Position numbers and translations under genes: made by a program. 64,000 nt of DNA from Gautieria morchelliformis (Eukaryota > Basidiomycota > Agaricomycetes > Gomphales > Gomphaceae), in assembly GCA_015179125.1 (NCBI GenBank), contig WHVA01000003.1, forward strand, positions 372,001 through 436,000. Reading direction: 5' to 3'. Below, one piece after another: positions 32,561 through 45,157 of this stretch (positions within the stretch are counted from its first letter, which is position 1; every line of letters starts with the position of its first letter). Below the pieces are notes generated by a model that did not search any database, had not been told where the DNA came from, and worked only from the letters and a program-made list of their open reading frames with translations.

Positions 32561-33480
32561 GGACATGTATTAGTATCTATTTATATAGACATAAATAAAA
32601 TAGCAAAAGAAACCACATTTAAGCAGCTGTTGTCATTAATTTTAGCAAAGCCTGGATAATTTATTGATATCTACCTTTTGAAAAAATGTCAAAAAATGTA
32701 CAGTACATTTACCCTGAAGCTGGTATTAATTTTAGCAAAGTCAGGATAATTCATTGATATCTATATTTATTTTTCAAAAAAAGATAAAAAAAAACACACT
32801 ACATTAAAACAGAAGTTGTTATCAACTTGAGCAAAGTCAGTATAAGTTATTGGTATCCATTTGCGAAAAAATGTCAAAAGAATTTACAGGATAGTTAAGG
32901 TGGCTGTTATTGCAGTTAGCAAGTTAGATTTATTGATGTCTATTTGCGAAAAAATATCGAAAAATGTACAGGATATGTACATTGGCTATTGTTAAGGTTA
33001 GCAAGTTAGGTTTATTGATAGCTATTTGCGAAAAAATATTGAAAAAATATACAGGCCATTGAAGCAGAAGCTGGTGTCAATTCACAGCCAAAGGCGGAGA
33101 AGCCCAGAGAAGCCCAGAGACACCCAGAGACACACACAAAGACACCCAGAGCCCAGCCAAAGCAATAGTAAGCCCACCAGTACAGCCAGAACACAGGAAG
33201 ACACCAGTGGGGAGTGCGGTGCTGCAGCATTGCTCTCTTTATACCGAGCGAAGGGCCGTGCACGGACCACCCTCGCGTATGGTCACGATGAACGTGAACC
33301 GGTCACGTGACCTGGAACGCTGCTGCGCAGCCAGGCCCAGACCATTGATGCTGGTCTGGGCCTGGGCCTAAAGGCTCGCGGCTGCGCCGCTCGCTCCGCT
33401 GACCTAATTTTTATGTAACATTATTTGTAATATTAATTGTCAGCCTCGACGCCCACAACCCACCGAGCGCGTTTAACTCT
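32560..33480. repeat. Composite repeat G, copy 2
   Basis: AT-rich tandem units of about 80-90 bp (32640-33060), each with a GATATCTATTTGCGAAAAAA-type core and a TTAGCAAAGTCAGGATAA-type core, followed by purine-rich CCCAGAGACAC units (33090-33160), a TTTATACCGAGCG box (33238), CACGGACCACCCTCGCG, a GTCACGTGACC palindrome (33303-33313), GCTGCGCCGCTCGC and the end phrase CCCACAACCCACCGAGC (33452-33468). Together with the minisatellite just upstream it makes a unit of about 1.7 kb. Confidence 0.6.
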
Positions 33481-33484
33481 TAGA

Positions 33485-36400
33485 TAGCCCTTTTTGAGGA
33501 CTTAGTTGCACAGCCTTTCGCGCAGCGCCGACATGAATCGTCTCCGGAACATGTAATCATCTGGCGGCTGTATCATACGTGCCGCATATTTCGTGAGCTC
33601 GTTCAGCATTTCCTGAACGGTTTTCATGCCCTGCATGACCGCGTCGAACTTATTCGATGCGTGATGGTACGTCAGTGTGTGCAGGAACCTTTTTTGAAGG
33701 CCTTGCATCACAGTTTCCAGCATCCAGCTGCGGACCTGGTGATCGAAGCGTTCTACGTTTCAAAGGAACCACTCCTGGGCTTCGCCGGTGAGGTGAGTGC
33801 CCATGTAGCCAACCTGCATGTCTATGCTGGTTGGCCCTAGGAGGCAATTCATTTTCAGCCATCGTAGGATGGCTGCCATGAAGATTTCAAACTGTTCAAG
33901 GGCAGATCCCCCGGCATATGGCTCGGGGTGAGCCAATTTTACGCCGGCTTTCGCTAGCACAGACTTCTCCAGGTCTGTGTCCGTGGCATCTGCTAACGCC
34001 ATGCGGATCATCCATGTGATCCCGTTGTACGGCTCCATTGGTACGACGTCGGCCTGGTCAGGGATTCCCTGGCCTTCCGTTGGGGCCATGGATCGCTCGC
34101 GCGGCTGTGACGCCGCGCAGGGCAGGCTGTTATATGCCCTGACGGGCCCCGGGCCCGGATCGGGCTCGGGATCGGGAGCATTTTGTGCTCTCGGTTCCGG
34201 GGGCATTTTGTGCCTGGTGTCCCCGGTCAGTCCCGCGTTGCGGATCCACAGCCTGCTGTTGTGGGCTGTGCGTCCCTGCCATGCGTCCTGTACGGCTCGC
34301 GTGAGCTGCTCATCGGGCAGCTGAGCGGTGTGGGTGTGGGCCACTGTCTCTTCAGCATTCTTCCCTAGTAGCTCGAGTGCCCGTGTGTGGCGGCGCGTGG
34401 CTGCGGCTTCTTTACACTGCCAGTGTGCGACTTCGAGCTCTAAGCCCCCGGTCGTCGTCTCAGAGTCAGGCTCTGAGGCGACCTGATCCCTAACGATCTG
34501 TTGGATCGTCTTACGGCTGTCCGTTGGGGCAGCCGGTTGCTCTTGAGGTTCGTTCCTGAACCTTACATCCTGTTCAACTGGGACGGCTGGCGGCGGCATT
34601 CACTGCTTGTCCCGCTCCTTTCGGCGCGGGTCTTCCACGTCGTGACTGCGTTCATTGGCTGCGGACTGTCGTGAGCTCGGACAAGTTGCGTCGCGTTCCC
34701 TGCGTGGGCGGAGGGCTTTCTGGACGTCCTCCAGCGTGGCAGCCTGATCTCCTCCGCCTGGTGGAGTTCTTTGCCGATTGCCATTAGGGCGGCGGTGGCG
34801 TTGTCAAGCTGTGATGCCAGCTGATCGTGCTTGTGGCGCGTCAGCGTGCTTCGGTGCAGCGCAGCCTGCACCTGTTTGTTCAGGGCCTCTGCCGTCTCGT
34901 GGTCGATGGCGTGAGCCCTTGAGCTCTTGCGACTGGAGCTCGAGTATTCCGAGTCCTGACCATCGTCTGGGGCTCGTCTTTTTTGCCGTCATCCCCCTTC
35001 AGGGACGATCGTCGTCACTCTACTTCGTGAGCGTCGGTTTGAGTCGTGGCTTTGTGCCCACCTCGACATTGTTGCTCTACCGTCTGACAACGGCAAGACT
35101 TCTCTCCCCTTTCCTTTGTCTCTGGGCAGAGAGGAATGGGGTGGCGGCGCCGGCTCGTTGCCCGGCATCGTCTCTTCCTCGGCCACGCTCGACGAGACGT
35201 GGTTGGGGTTTTCCTCATCCCCTACTGGGGGGACGAGGGCGGTGAGATCTACGATCTCTCTGTCCTCTATCGTCCTGGACTCTTGGTCCAGGGTAGCATC
35301 AGCCGTCGTGTCGCTGGGCTGCACCTGGGGCGTGGACCTTGAGCTCGTCGCTTGTGTCCGTCTTCGACTGCGTGGAATCATCATGCTCGCAGCCGACAGT
35401 AGATGGTCTACTGGAGGGTCTCAACGATGTTTAGTCGTCGACGCAGCGATCTTTTTCATTGCTTCGAATCCACTATCGGTTGGTCGCGTGGCGATCAACC
35501 GCAGGATAGTTCAAAAAGGTGTAAAGGATGTCGAGCTTAGGACCTTGTATCACAAGGGCACTACAGAACTTGACCAATGAGTGGTATTCTGAAAGCTATG
35601 TAGTGACAGGTAAAAGTAAGATGCGATCGGGACCGCTGGCCGGTTCCCACACATAAACTATACAGTGGGTCCCTAAGGGGCCCACTGGGATTATGTAATA
35701 ACTATTGTACATGTAGATACATAGGTTTTTTACACTCAGGCGTCAGGTCAGGGTCGTCCTCGCGACCTGCCCCACCGGCGAAAGCATTGGGCCAACCTAA
35801 TGATCGACCCAGCGGCAACCAAAGCAGCACCACGTGCTTTGAATATGGCCAACCTGGCCACGAGAGAGTGGAATGCCCCCAGCTTAAGTCCGGTATCAGG
35901 ACAGCGGCCGTGAGGCACGAAGAAGAGACTGAAGATCCGGAGATGGATCTTGGTCAAAATTCTCTCCATCAAATTGATGAAGAGGGGGAGGGTGATCCCC
36001 AACCCAATGACGCTCCGGACAACGGAGACACACCCGCTGAAGAGTGGGATCCAGAGCCGTCCCAATATTACGAATGGGATGAAGAGGCAGAGGACGCCAC
36101 CTACAGGTCCAGCATGATCAGATTCGCGCCGGAGGACTACACCGCCATGAAAGTAATGGCGGCACGCACGTCGGTCATGCCAGACAAGGCGGCCGAGCCA
36201 GTGTATCACCACCAAAGCAAGCATAGGACGCGGCCAACGCGCCCACGCAGTGAGAACCGTACCCTGTTGGGGTACTGGGAAATAAACGGCATAAACACCC
36301 ACTGCCTGCTAGATAGCGGCTGCGAAGGGGTACTACTATCCCCTGAATTAACGCGAGCTACAGGGATGAAGACATTCTCCCTGGAGCAACCAATCGCGCT

Positions 36401-36750
36401 GCAGCTAGCCTGCATAGGCAGCCATTCCACGATCAACTATGGAACGAACATGACCATCAAATTTGGTCGTGAAACATACGACGAATATTTCGACGTGGCG
36501 AATGATGAATATTTCAATGTCGCGAACATCGAATATCATGATGCTATCTTAGGGACACCGTTCCTAAGGAGATTTGGCATAACCCTGGACTTCTCGAGCC
36601 CAGGGACAATCCGTAAGGGGAACGAAGTAATCCCCATGGGCAAGGTCTCATTCGACGATGATGGATCGACGAACGAGGACAAGGGGCCACGGGTGAGCAG
36701 GATCACCCAGGCACCGAAGCCTAGCCTGGCTCATTGAAGCCAGGAGGACG
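33485..36750. mobile_element. Ty3/Gypsy gag and protease pieces in opposite orientation, Gypsy-5, broken
   Basis: Minus strand 33485-35384: gag, in several frames, with an N-terminal basic part (MMIPRSRRRTQATSSRS) and the capsid-like segment PEPYAGGSALEQFEIFMAAI ... HLTGEAQEWFL, then FMSALRERLCN. An LTR-like block (about 35480-35740), sharing boxes with 15890-16345, follows. Plus strand 35787-36737: a knuckle-like CFEYGQPGHERVEC and an aspartic protease (LLDSGCEGVLLSPEL, ILGTPFLRRFGITLDF). The gag-minus and protease-plus pieces point away from each other, which suggests an inversion or two separate insertions. No RT or integrase is present. It is incomplete and broken in several places. Confidence 0.75.
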
Positions 36751-36908
36751 AGTCGCGGGATGACTCATCCTTGAACTCACCCTACAACCGTAGGGAGAGG
36801 CGCTCTCACCTAACGGTGAAAGCGGTGGGAAAGAAGAGAGCGGTTCCACGCGCCGTGGGACCTAATAGACGCACACATCACCTAATGGCTTCTAAGCCAA
36901 CCACCACT

Positions 36909-37830
36909 TGCCTCTTCTATGATCATTCTATTCGCCCTTCGTCGCATTCACCGAATGACCATTCACTGCTCGCATCATTGGCCAGCAGGCAGGCCATCAA
37001 ACATGATTGATATCCCTTACCCGGCGTGATGGTTCATCACTGGCTCCATCAGCTTCTCAATCCAACCCCTTTAGGTGTTCATATGGCCAGGATGCGTTCA
37101 CGGGACATCCTACCCATAGGTCATGTGGGATCCACCCAGTAGACGAAGAGTCCGTGCAGGGTAGCGTATATGCAGGTTCCAAGGCGTGTCATACATAAGT
37201 GCCTTCACCCTCTTTCCTCTCTGTTGTTTCATATTCACACTCCTCCTTCACTCTATTATATGTTTATTTCATCTATTTGTATCGTGACTGCGAACCCCTA
37301 TCCAACCCTGACTCATGACGGCCTCTTTCCTATTCGCTGTTACCATACGAGGATTCGATATAAGTAGTTTACATTTGCATGTATATTCCCCAGTTCAATT
37401 ATCATACGTCCATCTTGTGCAAAGCTTGACCTCACTGTGATCATCGTCTTGAGCCCTCACCTGTAGATTCCTATCTTCGACCAGATGAGGACTTAAGAAC
37501 CACTGGTGTACTTCAATTTCGTTACTTTAGCCTTCAAACTATTTTCTGTGCTGTCGGCGAAGGGCTCCGAAGGAGCGCCTTCACCGGCGAAAGGATTGTT
37601 GCTACTTAGACAACCTTTCCGAGACACCTTGCATGTTACATCATCAAGTGCCACGGGATATTTCGCTATGACTGTAGATAGGGCAAGCCCCAATCGGGCA
37701 GCACTCTTATCTTCTGAACATTTATTGGTTCACCCTCTTCGCCGAACGGCATACCTATTGGCACAAGTTATTTGGGCATTCGCTGTGTTCACTAATACAT
37801 GATATTAACACCTAAAAACCAATCTTGACA
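36909..37830 (+). mobile_element. LTR of family E, copy 3
   Basis: Shares blocks with the other E copies, including CATATGGCCAGGATGCGTTC (about 37080), the ATTCGATATAAGTAG block near 37353 and the end CCAATCTTGACA at 37830. The start typical of the family is absent. It lies directly after the protease piece of Gypsy-5. Confidence 0.75.
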
Positions 37831-37854
37831 ACATGCTCTTTTCATATAGAGTAA

Positions 37855-38000
37855 CTAGGTGGATACTCGTGCTTCGCATGGGGCAAACACATCAAACTTG
37901 GGGTAAGTCAAACACATTCAGATAAGAAAATTTCATTCCGATAAGTAAAACTCATCTTATTGATTGAAAGTGGCTCTAAATAACACGTCAAGGTAGGTAG
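37855..38000 (-). mobile_element. Second Helitron-like 3' terminus, degraded
   Basis: On the minus strand a weakened hairpin (CCATGCGAAGCACGAG, about 37881-37866) is followed by TATCCAC and CTAG at 37858-37855, then T. This is the same layout and nearly the same bases as the terminus at 31304, so both come from one Helitron family. The body is cut after about 145 bp by an LTR of family H. Confidence 0.5.
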
Positions 38001-38676
38001 TGTTATGACCATGCTGCTCGACCAACTCCAGTACCTCCTCTGACTCTATTCCACAATATCCACACTTCAACCTTTTGATCCCCTTGTTCTTTCCTATTCA
38101 CATACTTCCCTATGACTCTATTCACCAGCCTTCCTTAATTGACCCTCAGCACAGCAAGTCCAGAGCATCAGGAGTTCCATTTGTTCCACTATCAATTAAA
38201 CCTACATGCCCCTTGTTCTTTTGCCTATTGTTCTTAGTTCTACCCTGCACACCCTTGTAGTTCCTCTTGTTCCACATTAGTTACTTACTCCATTTATCCT
38301 AGTTACTTTTGCTCACACTGGAACTGCTTACCTCTACCTTCTGACATGTCATCTCAGCTCTTTGTATAAAACCCAGTCATGTATGCCTCTGTTCCACAAT
38401 CAGATAATTGACTTCAATACGTGACTACCTTTGCACTGTCTCCTGTTCTTAGCACAGCGAGTACTTGCAAGGCCGCTGTCTGTCTGACCTCTGTCTTCTG
38501 ACTCGACTTCTGATATCTAACTTAACTTGATTGTTGAACCCTTACCTACTTCAGTTACAATACTCAACCTCTTCCAACTTCTGATCTCTGATCTCCAAAA
38601 TACTTAGGACAATAGTTGGGGGCACAACATATAAGTTGAAGCTCCTGTCCTTTTAGATCCAAACTCTGGGGTAACA
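38001..38676 (+). mobile_element. LTR of family H, copy 1
   Basis: Begins TGTTATGACCATGCTGC and ends GGGGTAACA. It aligns along its length with 60884-61590. A TATA box (TGTATAAAACCCAGT) lies near 38362, in the same place as in the other copy. The flanking 5 bp do not match (GGTAG and GATAA), so either the copy is rearranged at one end or the duplication has decayed. Confidence 0.65.
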
Positions 38677-38825
38677 GATAATGACTCTACACATTTCTCC
38701 CATGTCTGCATGTCCCCTACCTCACACATAGCATGTCCTCACATGTAGTGTGTCCCTAAAGTATAGTGTGCATGTCCCTCAAGTATAGCATGCATAGCAT
38801 GTCCCCCACGCATAGTGTATTGCTG

Positions 38826-39735
38826 TAAGGGCAACCCTAGTTGGTCCTGGAGATCACACTACCGCACAACTGACAAGGGGAAATCCGGAGAGAAAAGTCT
38901 AAGGACCCCCAATGTCAGTGAGCCTGTATTATACTACACTCTGCAATCAGGGAGAACACTCAGCACTTGCCATCAGCCCTGCATCCCCCTGACCTCCCTG
39001 ACCCTTGATTGACCCTTGATGCCACCTACTACGTGAGTTGCTTGACTTCCAACACTGTTTCGAAAGCGGAAGTCGGAAAGTGGAGTGGAATTAGCAAGGC
39101 GCACAGAACTGGTGGAAGTTCCCCCCAAAGTGGAACCATTTCCGAAAGCAGAGTCAGAGAGTGAAGTGAAACTGGAAGTGGAATTGGAAATGGAGTTGGA
39201 ACTTGGCATGGTGTCAGAACTGGAAAACAGGGTGTCCTCTGACATCACCCCCCCTCTAGCATGCTGTGTCCTTGAAGCACAGGACACGAGGGATTGAAAG
39301 GCCAGCGAATGGATTCGACAAGGGGCACCAGGGTGTGTCCTATAGAACTCGTGGAGTTTGTCTGGAGCAGAGACATCTTGCTCCGGGACCCACAAATTCT
39401 CCTCGTACCCATATGCTTCCCATTTCACGGGGAATTGGAGTTGTCATCGCATAAACCGGCTGTCTAGGATCCATTCCACCACATAATGCTCTTCCCCATC
39501 TACAATTTCCGGTGGAGGTCACGGACAAGCCTTCTGACCTGGAATTGGGTCCTCAAGCACCGGGAGTAACTTCACTACATTGAAGATGGGGTGGAGGTGG
39601 GACATGGACATCGGAAGTCGGAGGCGGTACGTGTTCCATCCAACCCTCCACATCACTGTGAAGGGCCCAGGTAGCGGTGGGCAAGCTTCTGTGAAGGGCG
39701 TGTGGTGCGGATGTCACTTGTGTCTAAATACACAG
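38826..39735 (-). mobile_element. Gypsy fragment related to Gypsy-2 (chromodomain end and LTR), broken
   Basis: Minus strand. From 39735 down: an integrase C-terminal part like Gypsy-2 (SQKLAHRYLGP), a chromodomain (VKWEAYGYEENLWVPEQDVS, about 39370-39430), a G-rich purine tract and an LTR starting TGTCAGAGGACACC near 39246. Past about 39030 the LTR runs into a block matching 8233-8497, which ends at 38826 (TGTAAGGGCAACC in plus). The fragment lies inside a minisatellite block. Confidence 0.75.
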
Positions 39736-40184
39736 CATTGCATGTCCCTATAGTGTGTGTAGCATGTCCCTATACTTAGCATGCATAGTAGTCCCTTGAT
39801 GTCCCCCATGTGTAACATATCCCCAAGAGCCTCAAAGTGAATATTGTAGGGGCAAGAGAAAATAAATAAATGTCAGATGGTTTACAATGAATAACACTGA
39901 AATAGACTTATATTTGCAAGGTCATTGATATTTAGCAAAGTCAGAGAAATTTGTTCATACCTATGTTTTGACATACATAGTATGAAAAAAAAAAACACCA
40001 CAATGCAAGGAGAAACTGTTGTCATTAATTTTGAGAAAACTTATTGATCTCTATTTTCGAAAAAATTTCTAAAAAATGTACAGTACATATATTAAAATAC
40101 AAATTTCTTTAGCAAAGGGAGGGAAATTTGTTGATATATATTTTCGAAAATTTTGTCAAAATATATATAATGGATATGGTAAAA

Positions 40185-40250
40185 TACAAAAAAAAAAAAA
40201 AACAAAAAAAAAAACAAAAAAAAAACAAAAAAAAAACAAAAAAAAATAAT
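40185..40250. repeat. A-rich simple repeat
   Basis: Runs of 8-14 A separated by single C bases, (A)nC, about 65 bp. It creates a lysine-rich open frame that is not a gene. Confidence 0.9.
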
Positions 40251-40640
40251 TTACAAATAATGTACCTGTCAGATGGACTACACAGAGATAACCTAGATAA
40301 AGCAAACCACAGGAAGAGAAAGCCAGGTGGAGGCAGAGAGCCAGCTACAGCAAGACAAAGCCAGCCAGAGACAGCCAGAGACAGCAAGCCACAGCAAGAG
40401 AAAGCCCCATGATAGCAAGGTACAAGAGAAAAATGCCAGGGCAGGTTGGGCGGTGTTCCTGAACTTTATACTGCACGCGCATGTTGTGCACGGTGCACGG
40501 TCCACACTTGTGTATGGATGCAATTGTTGCAAACTGGTCACATGACCGCTGCACAGTGTTGGTGCTCGCAGCTGCACCACTCACAATCTGCAGAGCGAAG
40601 ACAACCCACAGAGCTAGTTTCTAATTTAGTAGTTGTAAAA

Positions 40641-41031
40641 TTAGCACCTACAAATCTTCAAGAAATGCTCAGGAAACATTGAATTTCCTCTTTCATGAAA
40701 CTAAATTTTTAGTAAAATCTCCCCAGCTAGGAAATTCTATAGAAACACTGATTCCCACAAGGTTCCCTGTCAAATGTTCAGGAAACCAACATTTTCATAG
40801 AATCTCCAAAACTGGAAAGTTTAATAAATATTTAGGTTCATAGCAGAGGAAATTCAATGTTTCCTGAGAGTTTCTTGAAGGTTTTGAGGTGATAATCTTC
40901 CAATTTTTGAAGGATTTCTTGAAGTCAAAAAACTCTGATAAAACATTAAGTTTTCATCCAATTTCCTGAACTGGGAAAATTTGAAGAAATGTGGAATATT
41001 TCCAGTAGATTTCCAAAGTCAGGAAATTTTG
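40641..41031. other. Gene-free AT-rich stretch
   Basis: About 390 bp with repeated short phrases such as AGGAAAC, TTTCCTG and TTTCTTGAAG in both orientations. No coding signal, no clear repeat unit. Confidence 0.35.
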
Positions 41032-44004
41032 CTATGTCTCCAGTGCAGCAATGGCGCATATGATCCGTAGGGAGGATAACCAAGCAACAGGTGAATATGT
41101 TTCATCATAGTCGACTCCAAACTTCTGTGTGAAGCCTTGGGCGACCATTCTCGATTTAGGTTTTATTGGTTTCCCTTCTGGATTACGCTTCCAAAGGAAG
41201 ACCCATTTATTACCGACAATATTAGCTCCAGGAGGTGGTTTGGTTCGTACCCACACTCCCTTGTTGATTAGGGCCTCATACTCTCTGTCCATTGATTTCT
41301 TCCACATAGGATTATTCAGAGCTTTGTCTGCATTGCTAGGTTCAACTTCATTCAAATCCGGCACCTTGTTATAGTTTTGACTGTTGGTTGGAAACGCACT
41401 GATGGCACACTCATAGCTACTGATGCCATCAATCTCGGAGGATAATTCTTGGTTGAATAAATTTTCTTTATGGTCCTCAACGTCCTCGTAAGCTAGCATT
41501 GTTATATGTGCACCAGCTTGTCTATGAGTCTGAGATCTTGTTACAGGACCTGTTGGGGCCGGCTGCACTTGTTGTTGACGGATCCGTTCGCTTATCCTTA
41601 TCGGTTCAGCTTCTCTAGGTTTGTCATCAACTCCCTGAATAGGTTGCAGCTCTTCAAGATGTTCCTTCGGTGCACTTTCATCAATTTCTTCGATCTTTGC
41701 CTCTTCGCTGACTAAGCGACCAGGCACAGGCACTGATGCCGGGATGGCCCTCTTCTCCTCTCTAGACATAGGTAGCTTGGATTCCTCAATAGAAATGATT
41801 GGGACCTTTCCCTTCTTCATCTCTAAATCAAACACAATGTTCCGCTCGACAGAAAATTTGTGCGAGTCAGGCCAATAAATATAATGACCATGACTCTGCG
41901 CAGAAATTCCTATCCACCGAGCTCTCTTGGCACGAGCTGCCAATTTAACTCCCTGAGTGACCTTAACGTAGACTTCAGTTCCCCACGCCTGAATGTCTTT
42001 GAGATTCGGTTTCTCATGGTGAATCATCTCGTAGGGTGTTTTATCCGGTAGAGCTCTTGTATGCATCCTATTCCTAAGATAATTGGCATGCTGTATCGCA
42101 TAGCCCCATAATATCTTAGGAAGGCCTGATTCTAACAGCATGGCACGAGTTCTCTCAGTGAGAGTTCGGTTCAGACGTTCGGCAACACCATTAGACTCTG
42201 GTGTGTCGTATACCGTCAACTGATGTTTCGTGCCTTGTTTGGCTAGATGCTGTTCGAATTCAGAGCTCGTGTATTCACCACCTCGGTCAGAAACTAGTGC
42301 CTTGATGTGCACATTTCTCTGTCGAAGCATTAAAGCCTCGTAGAGCTTGTACTTTGAGAATGCTTCTGATTTGTTCGCCATGAGATAGATCACCGATTCT
42401 CTTGAGTAGTCATCGATAAAGAAGACATAATATGACTTTTTATCGATTGTGAGGTGTCTTGCAGGTCCCCAGACATCAGAATAAATTCTGTCACCGAATT
42501 TTGATGTTCGGTCTCTGGGTTCTCGGGGAAGAGGTTTGCATGCAATTTTGGCTTGAATACACGCATCACAGACAATTCTATCGCCTGTGGAGCTCAGTTC
42601 AATGCCCAATATCATGCCACGATTTAATAGATGTTGTAGGGACTTCTGTGAGGTGTGCCCCATTTTTTGATGAATTTCCATGGCAGATAAACACATATGG
42701 GCTTGAGCACTTGGTGACTGGAGGTCTAGTCGATATAAGCCATTGACCTTCGATGCTTGCATCAATACCTTTCCAACAGTGTTAGATATTGTGCATTTCT
42801 GGCCACCGAGTCGAATATCGTAGCCAGCATCATCGCACCGACCGATCGAGACGAGGGTAGCAGCAATTTTTGGTGCATAGTATGTATCTTGCAAAGTGAC
42901 TTCTACTGTTTTATCTCCAACCTTATTGGATAATACGAGCAGTCCTGAACCAAAGGCATCAAAGGTGCCTTTGTTGGCTGCTGGGATAGTCCTCGGCTGT
43001 GAGAATTGACAGTAGTTCCTCAATAAATTTTTATGAGGAGTCATATGCGATGTCGTTCCGGTGTCAAGTATGACTATAAATCCTGAGGATGTGCTCGAAT
43101 TAAAATTAGAGCACTCGTCGAAATTGATGAAGGCAAGATGCCTATCATCACTTTCCTCAGAAGAGGACTCTTCATCGGCAACATTCGCTTTTGCTTTATC
43201 CTTCTTCTTCTTCTTGCCTTTGGATTTTTTCTTCTGTCGTGGTCCTTGACCTTCTTTACCACCTCCTTTAGCCCAGCAATTTTCGATGGAATGTCCAGGC
43301 TTTTTGCAGTTGGTGCATATATGCGCCTTCTGCCCCTTCTGGTCCTTCTTAGTAGATGAACCAATAAACACCTGCTCTTCTTGCGGGAGTGTTTTCTTCC
43401 TGTCATACTGAGCGTTTAGTACCCTACTAATATCATCAGGGACTAATGGCCTCCCGCATTCTTCAAGCGAAGTGGTAAGGGCGTTCATGACTGCCTCATA
43501 GGATGGTGGAAGTGACGCAAGGATAATGTCCATGAATTCTTCTTCAGAAACTCTAGCCCCCATCTCATTAAGACGAGCATATAGGTCTTGGGCCTTGTCC
43601 AAATGGTCTCTCAAGTCTCCATCCTCAGGACATCTCATACTGCGGAGTTGTCTCTGCAGGCTGGTGAGGACCATCTTGGGCTTTTTGGTCATTTCATTGA
43701 CCAATGCATCCCAAGTCTCTTTTGCTGTCTTTTGTTTCTGTAGCATCAGAGCTAGTGACTCTGACACTGAGATGATGATTTGGGTCTTGGCTTGTCCTTC
43801 TCTAGCAAGATATCTCTCCAGCTTCTCCTCAGCCTTATCCATCTGAGTTTCCTCAGCTTCTGTAAGAATATGGCCTGGGGGCATGACTGGAGGATCAGGA
43901 GGTCGGGTGACTCTCCCTTCTACATGCTTGAGTAGATTTTTGAACTTAAAATAGCTGATGAGAGTGGCTCGCCACAATGGCCAATTACTTCCATCAGTAG
44001 CAAG

Positions 44005-45102
44005 TGTCATGACTGGTTTATTTCCCCTACCGCGCTACCTCTATGTTCCCCCTCGTCACTCCCTAGCATCTTCACCAGAGTTCGCCGCACCCACTGACCA
44101 CTCCTCCTCTACATTCACTCTACCCGCTGTTCTCCCCATTTCCCCTTTTGCTACTCCTCCCCAGTGTTCGCCCAGCTTCGCCCTCCACCTCAACCTGTCC
44201 TCCTCTATGTCACCTCTGTTCGCCCTTCCTCGCATTTCGTCGAACGATCATTCACTGCTCGCATCATTCGCCAACAGGCACACCATCAAATCATGATCGA
44301 CATCCCTGCTTTTCGATCCAACCCCCTTTTGGTGTTCATATGAGCAGGGTGCGTTCGCAGGACGTCCTACCCGTAGGTCGTGTGGGATCAACCCAGTAGA
44401 TGAAGAACCCGTGCAGGGCAGTGTATATGCAGGCCCCAAGACATGGTTTCGTACGCAGTTGTCTTTGCCACCTTCACCCTCCATCGTTTCATGTTCTCCC
44501 TGTTCTCTCATTCTATTGTATGTTTATTTCATCTATGTTGTATCATGACTGCGTACCCCTATCCAACCTTGACTCATGACGGCCTCTTTCCTATTCGCTG
44601 ACACCTTACGAGCATTCGATATAAGTAGTTTACATTCGCATGTATATTCCCCAGTTCAATTACCATACGTTGTCCATCTTGTGCAAACTTGACCTCGCTG
44701 TGATCGTCATCTTAAGCCTTCTCTTGGAGCTTTCTATCTTCGACCAGCAGAGGACTTAGGCATCACTGGTGAGTTCTCATACTTCATCTTCGTTACCTTA
44801 GCATTCGAACCATCTTCTGTGCTGTTGGCGAAGGGCTCCGAAGGAGCACCTTCGCCAGCGAAGGGATTGTCGAGACTTAGACAGCCGTTCTGTGAGATCT
44901 TGCACGTTACATCGTCAAGAACCACGGGCTATTTCGCTACCACTGTAGATAGGGTGAGCCCCATTTAGGCAAAACCCTCTTACCTTGTGAACATTCATTG
45001 GTTCACCTATTCGCCGAACGGCATACTTATTCGCACAAGTTATTCGGGCATTCACTGTGTTCACTAATACACGATATTAACGCCTGAAAACCAATCTTGA
45101 CA
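44005..45102 (+). mobile_element. Solo LTR, family E copy 4 (1,098 bp)
   Basis: Begins TGTCATGACTGGTTT and ends CCAATCTTGACA. GCAAG lies on both sides (44000-44004 and 45103-45107), a perfect target duplication. It splits the start of the Copia-2 gag, and the same gag start appears uninterrupted at 26555-26620. It is the best-defined copy of family E and shows the true ends of the LTR. Confidence 0.95.
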
Positions 45103-45157
45103 GCAAGCTTCTCAACACCCAATAGCTTCTCAGAAGTGTCTCCGGGGCCCATAACTC

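Larger units (their letters stand above)
38690..40640. repeat. Composite repeat G, copy 3, with a nested Gypsy fragment
   Basis: Minisatellite units like those at 31745 lie at 38690-38820 and 39730-39835. Between them sits a Gypsy fragment (38826-39735). To the right come AT-rich units (39880-40180), an A-rich simple repeat (40185-40250), purine-rich CCAGAGACAGC units (40330-40410), a CTTTATACTGCACGCGC box (40464), CACGGTCCACACTTG, CATGACCGCTGCACAG and a decayed end phrase ACAACCCACAGAGC near 40599. The order is the same as in copies 1 and 2. Confidence 0.6.

Noticed and set aside
40128-40412. Lysine-rich open frame
   Set aside because: It is produced by the (A)nC simple repeat.
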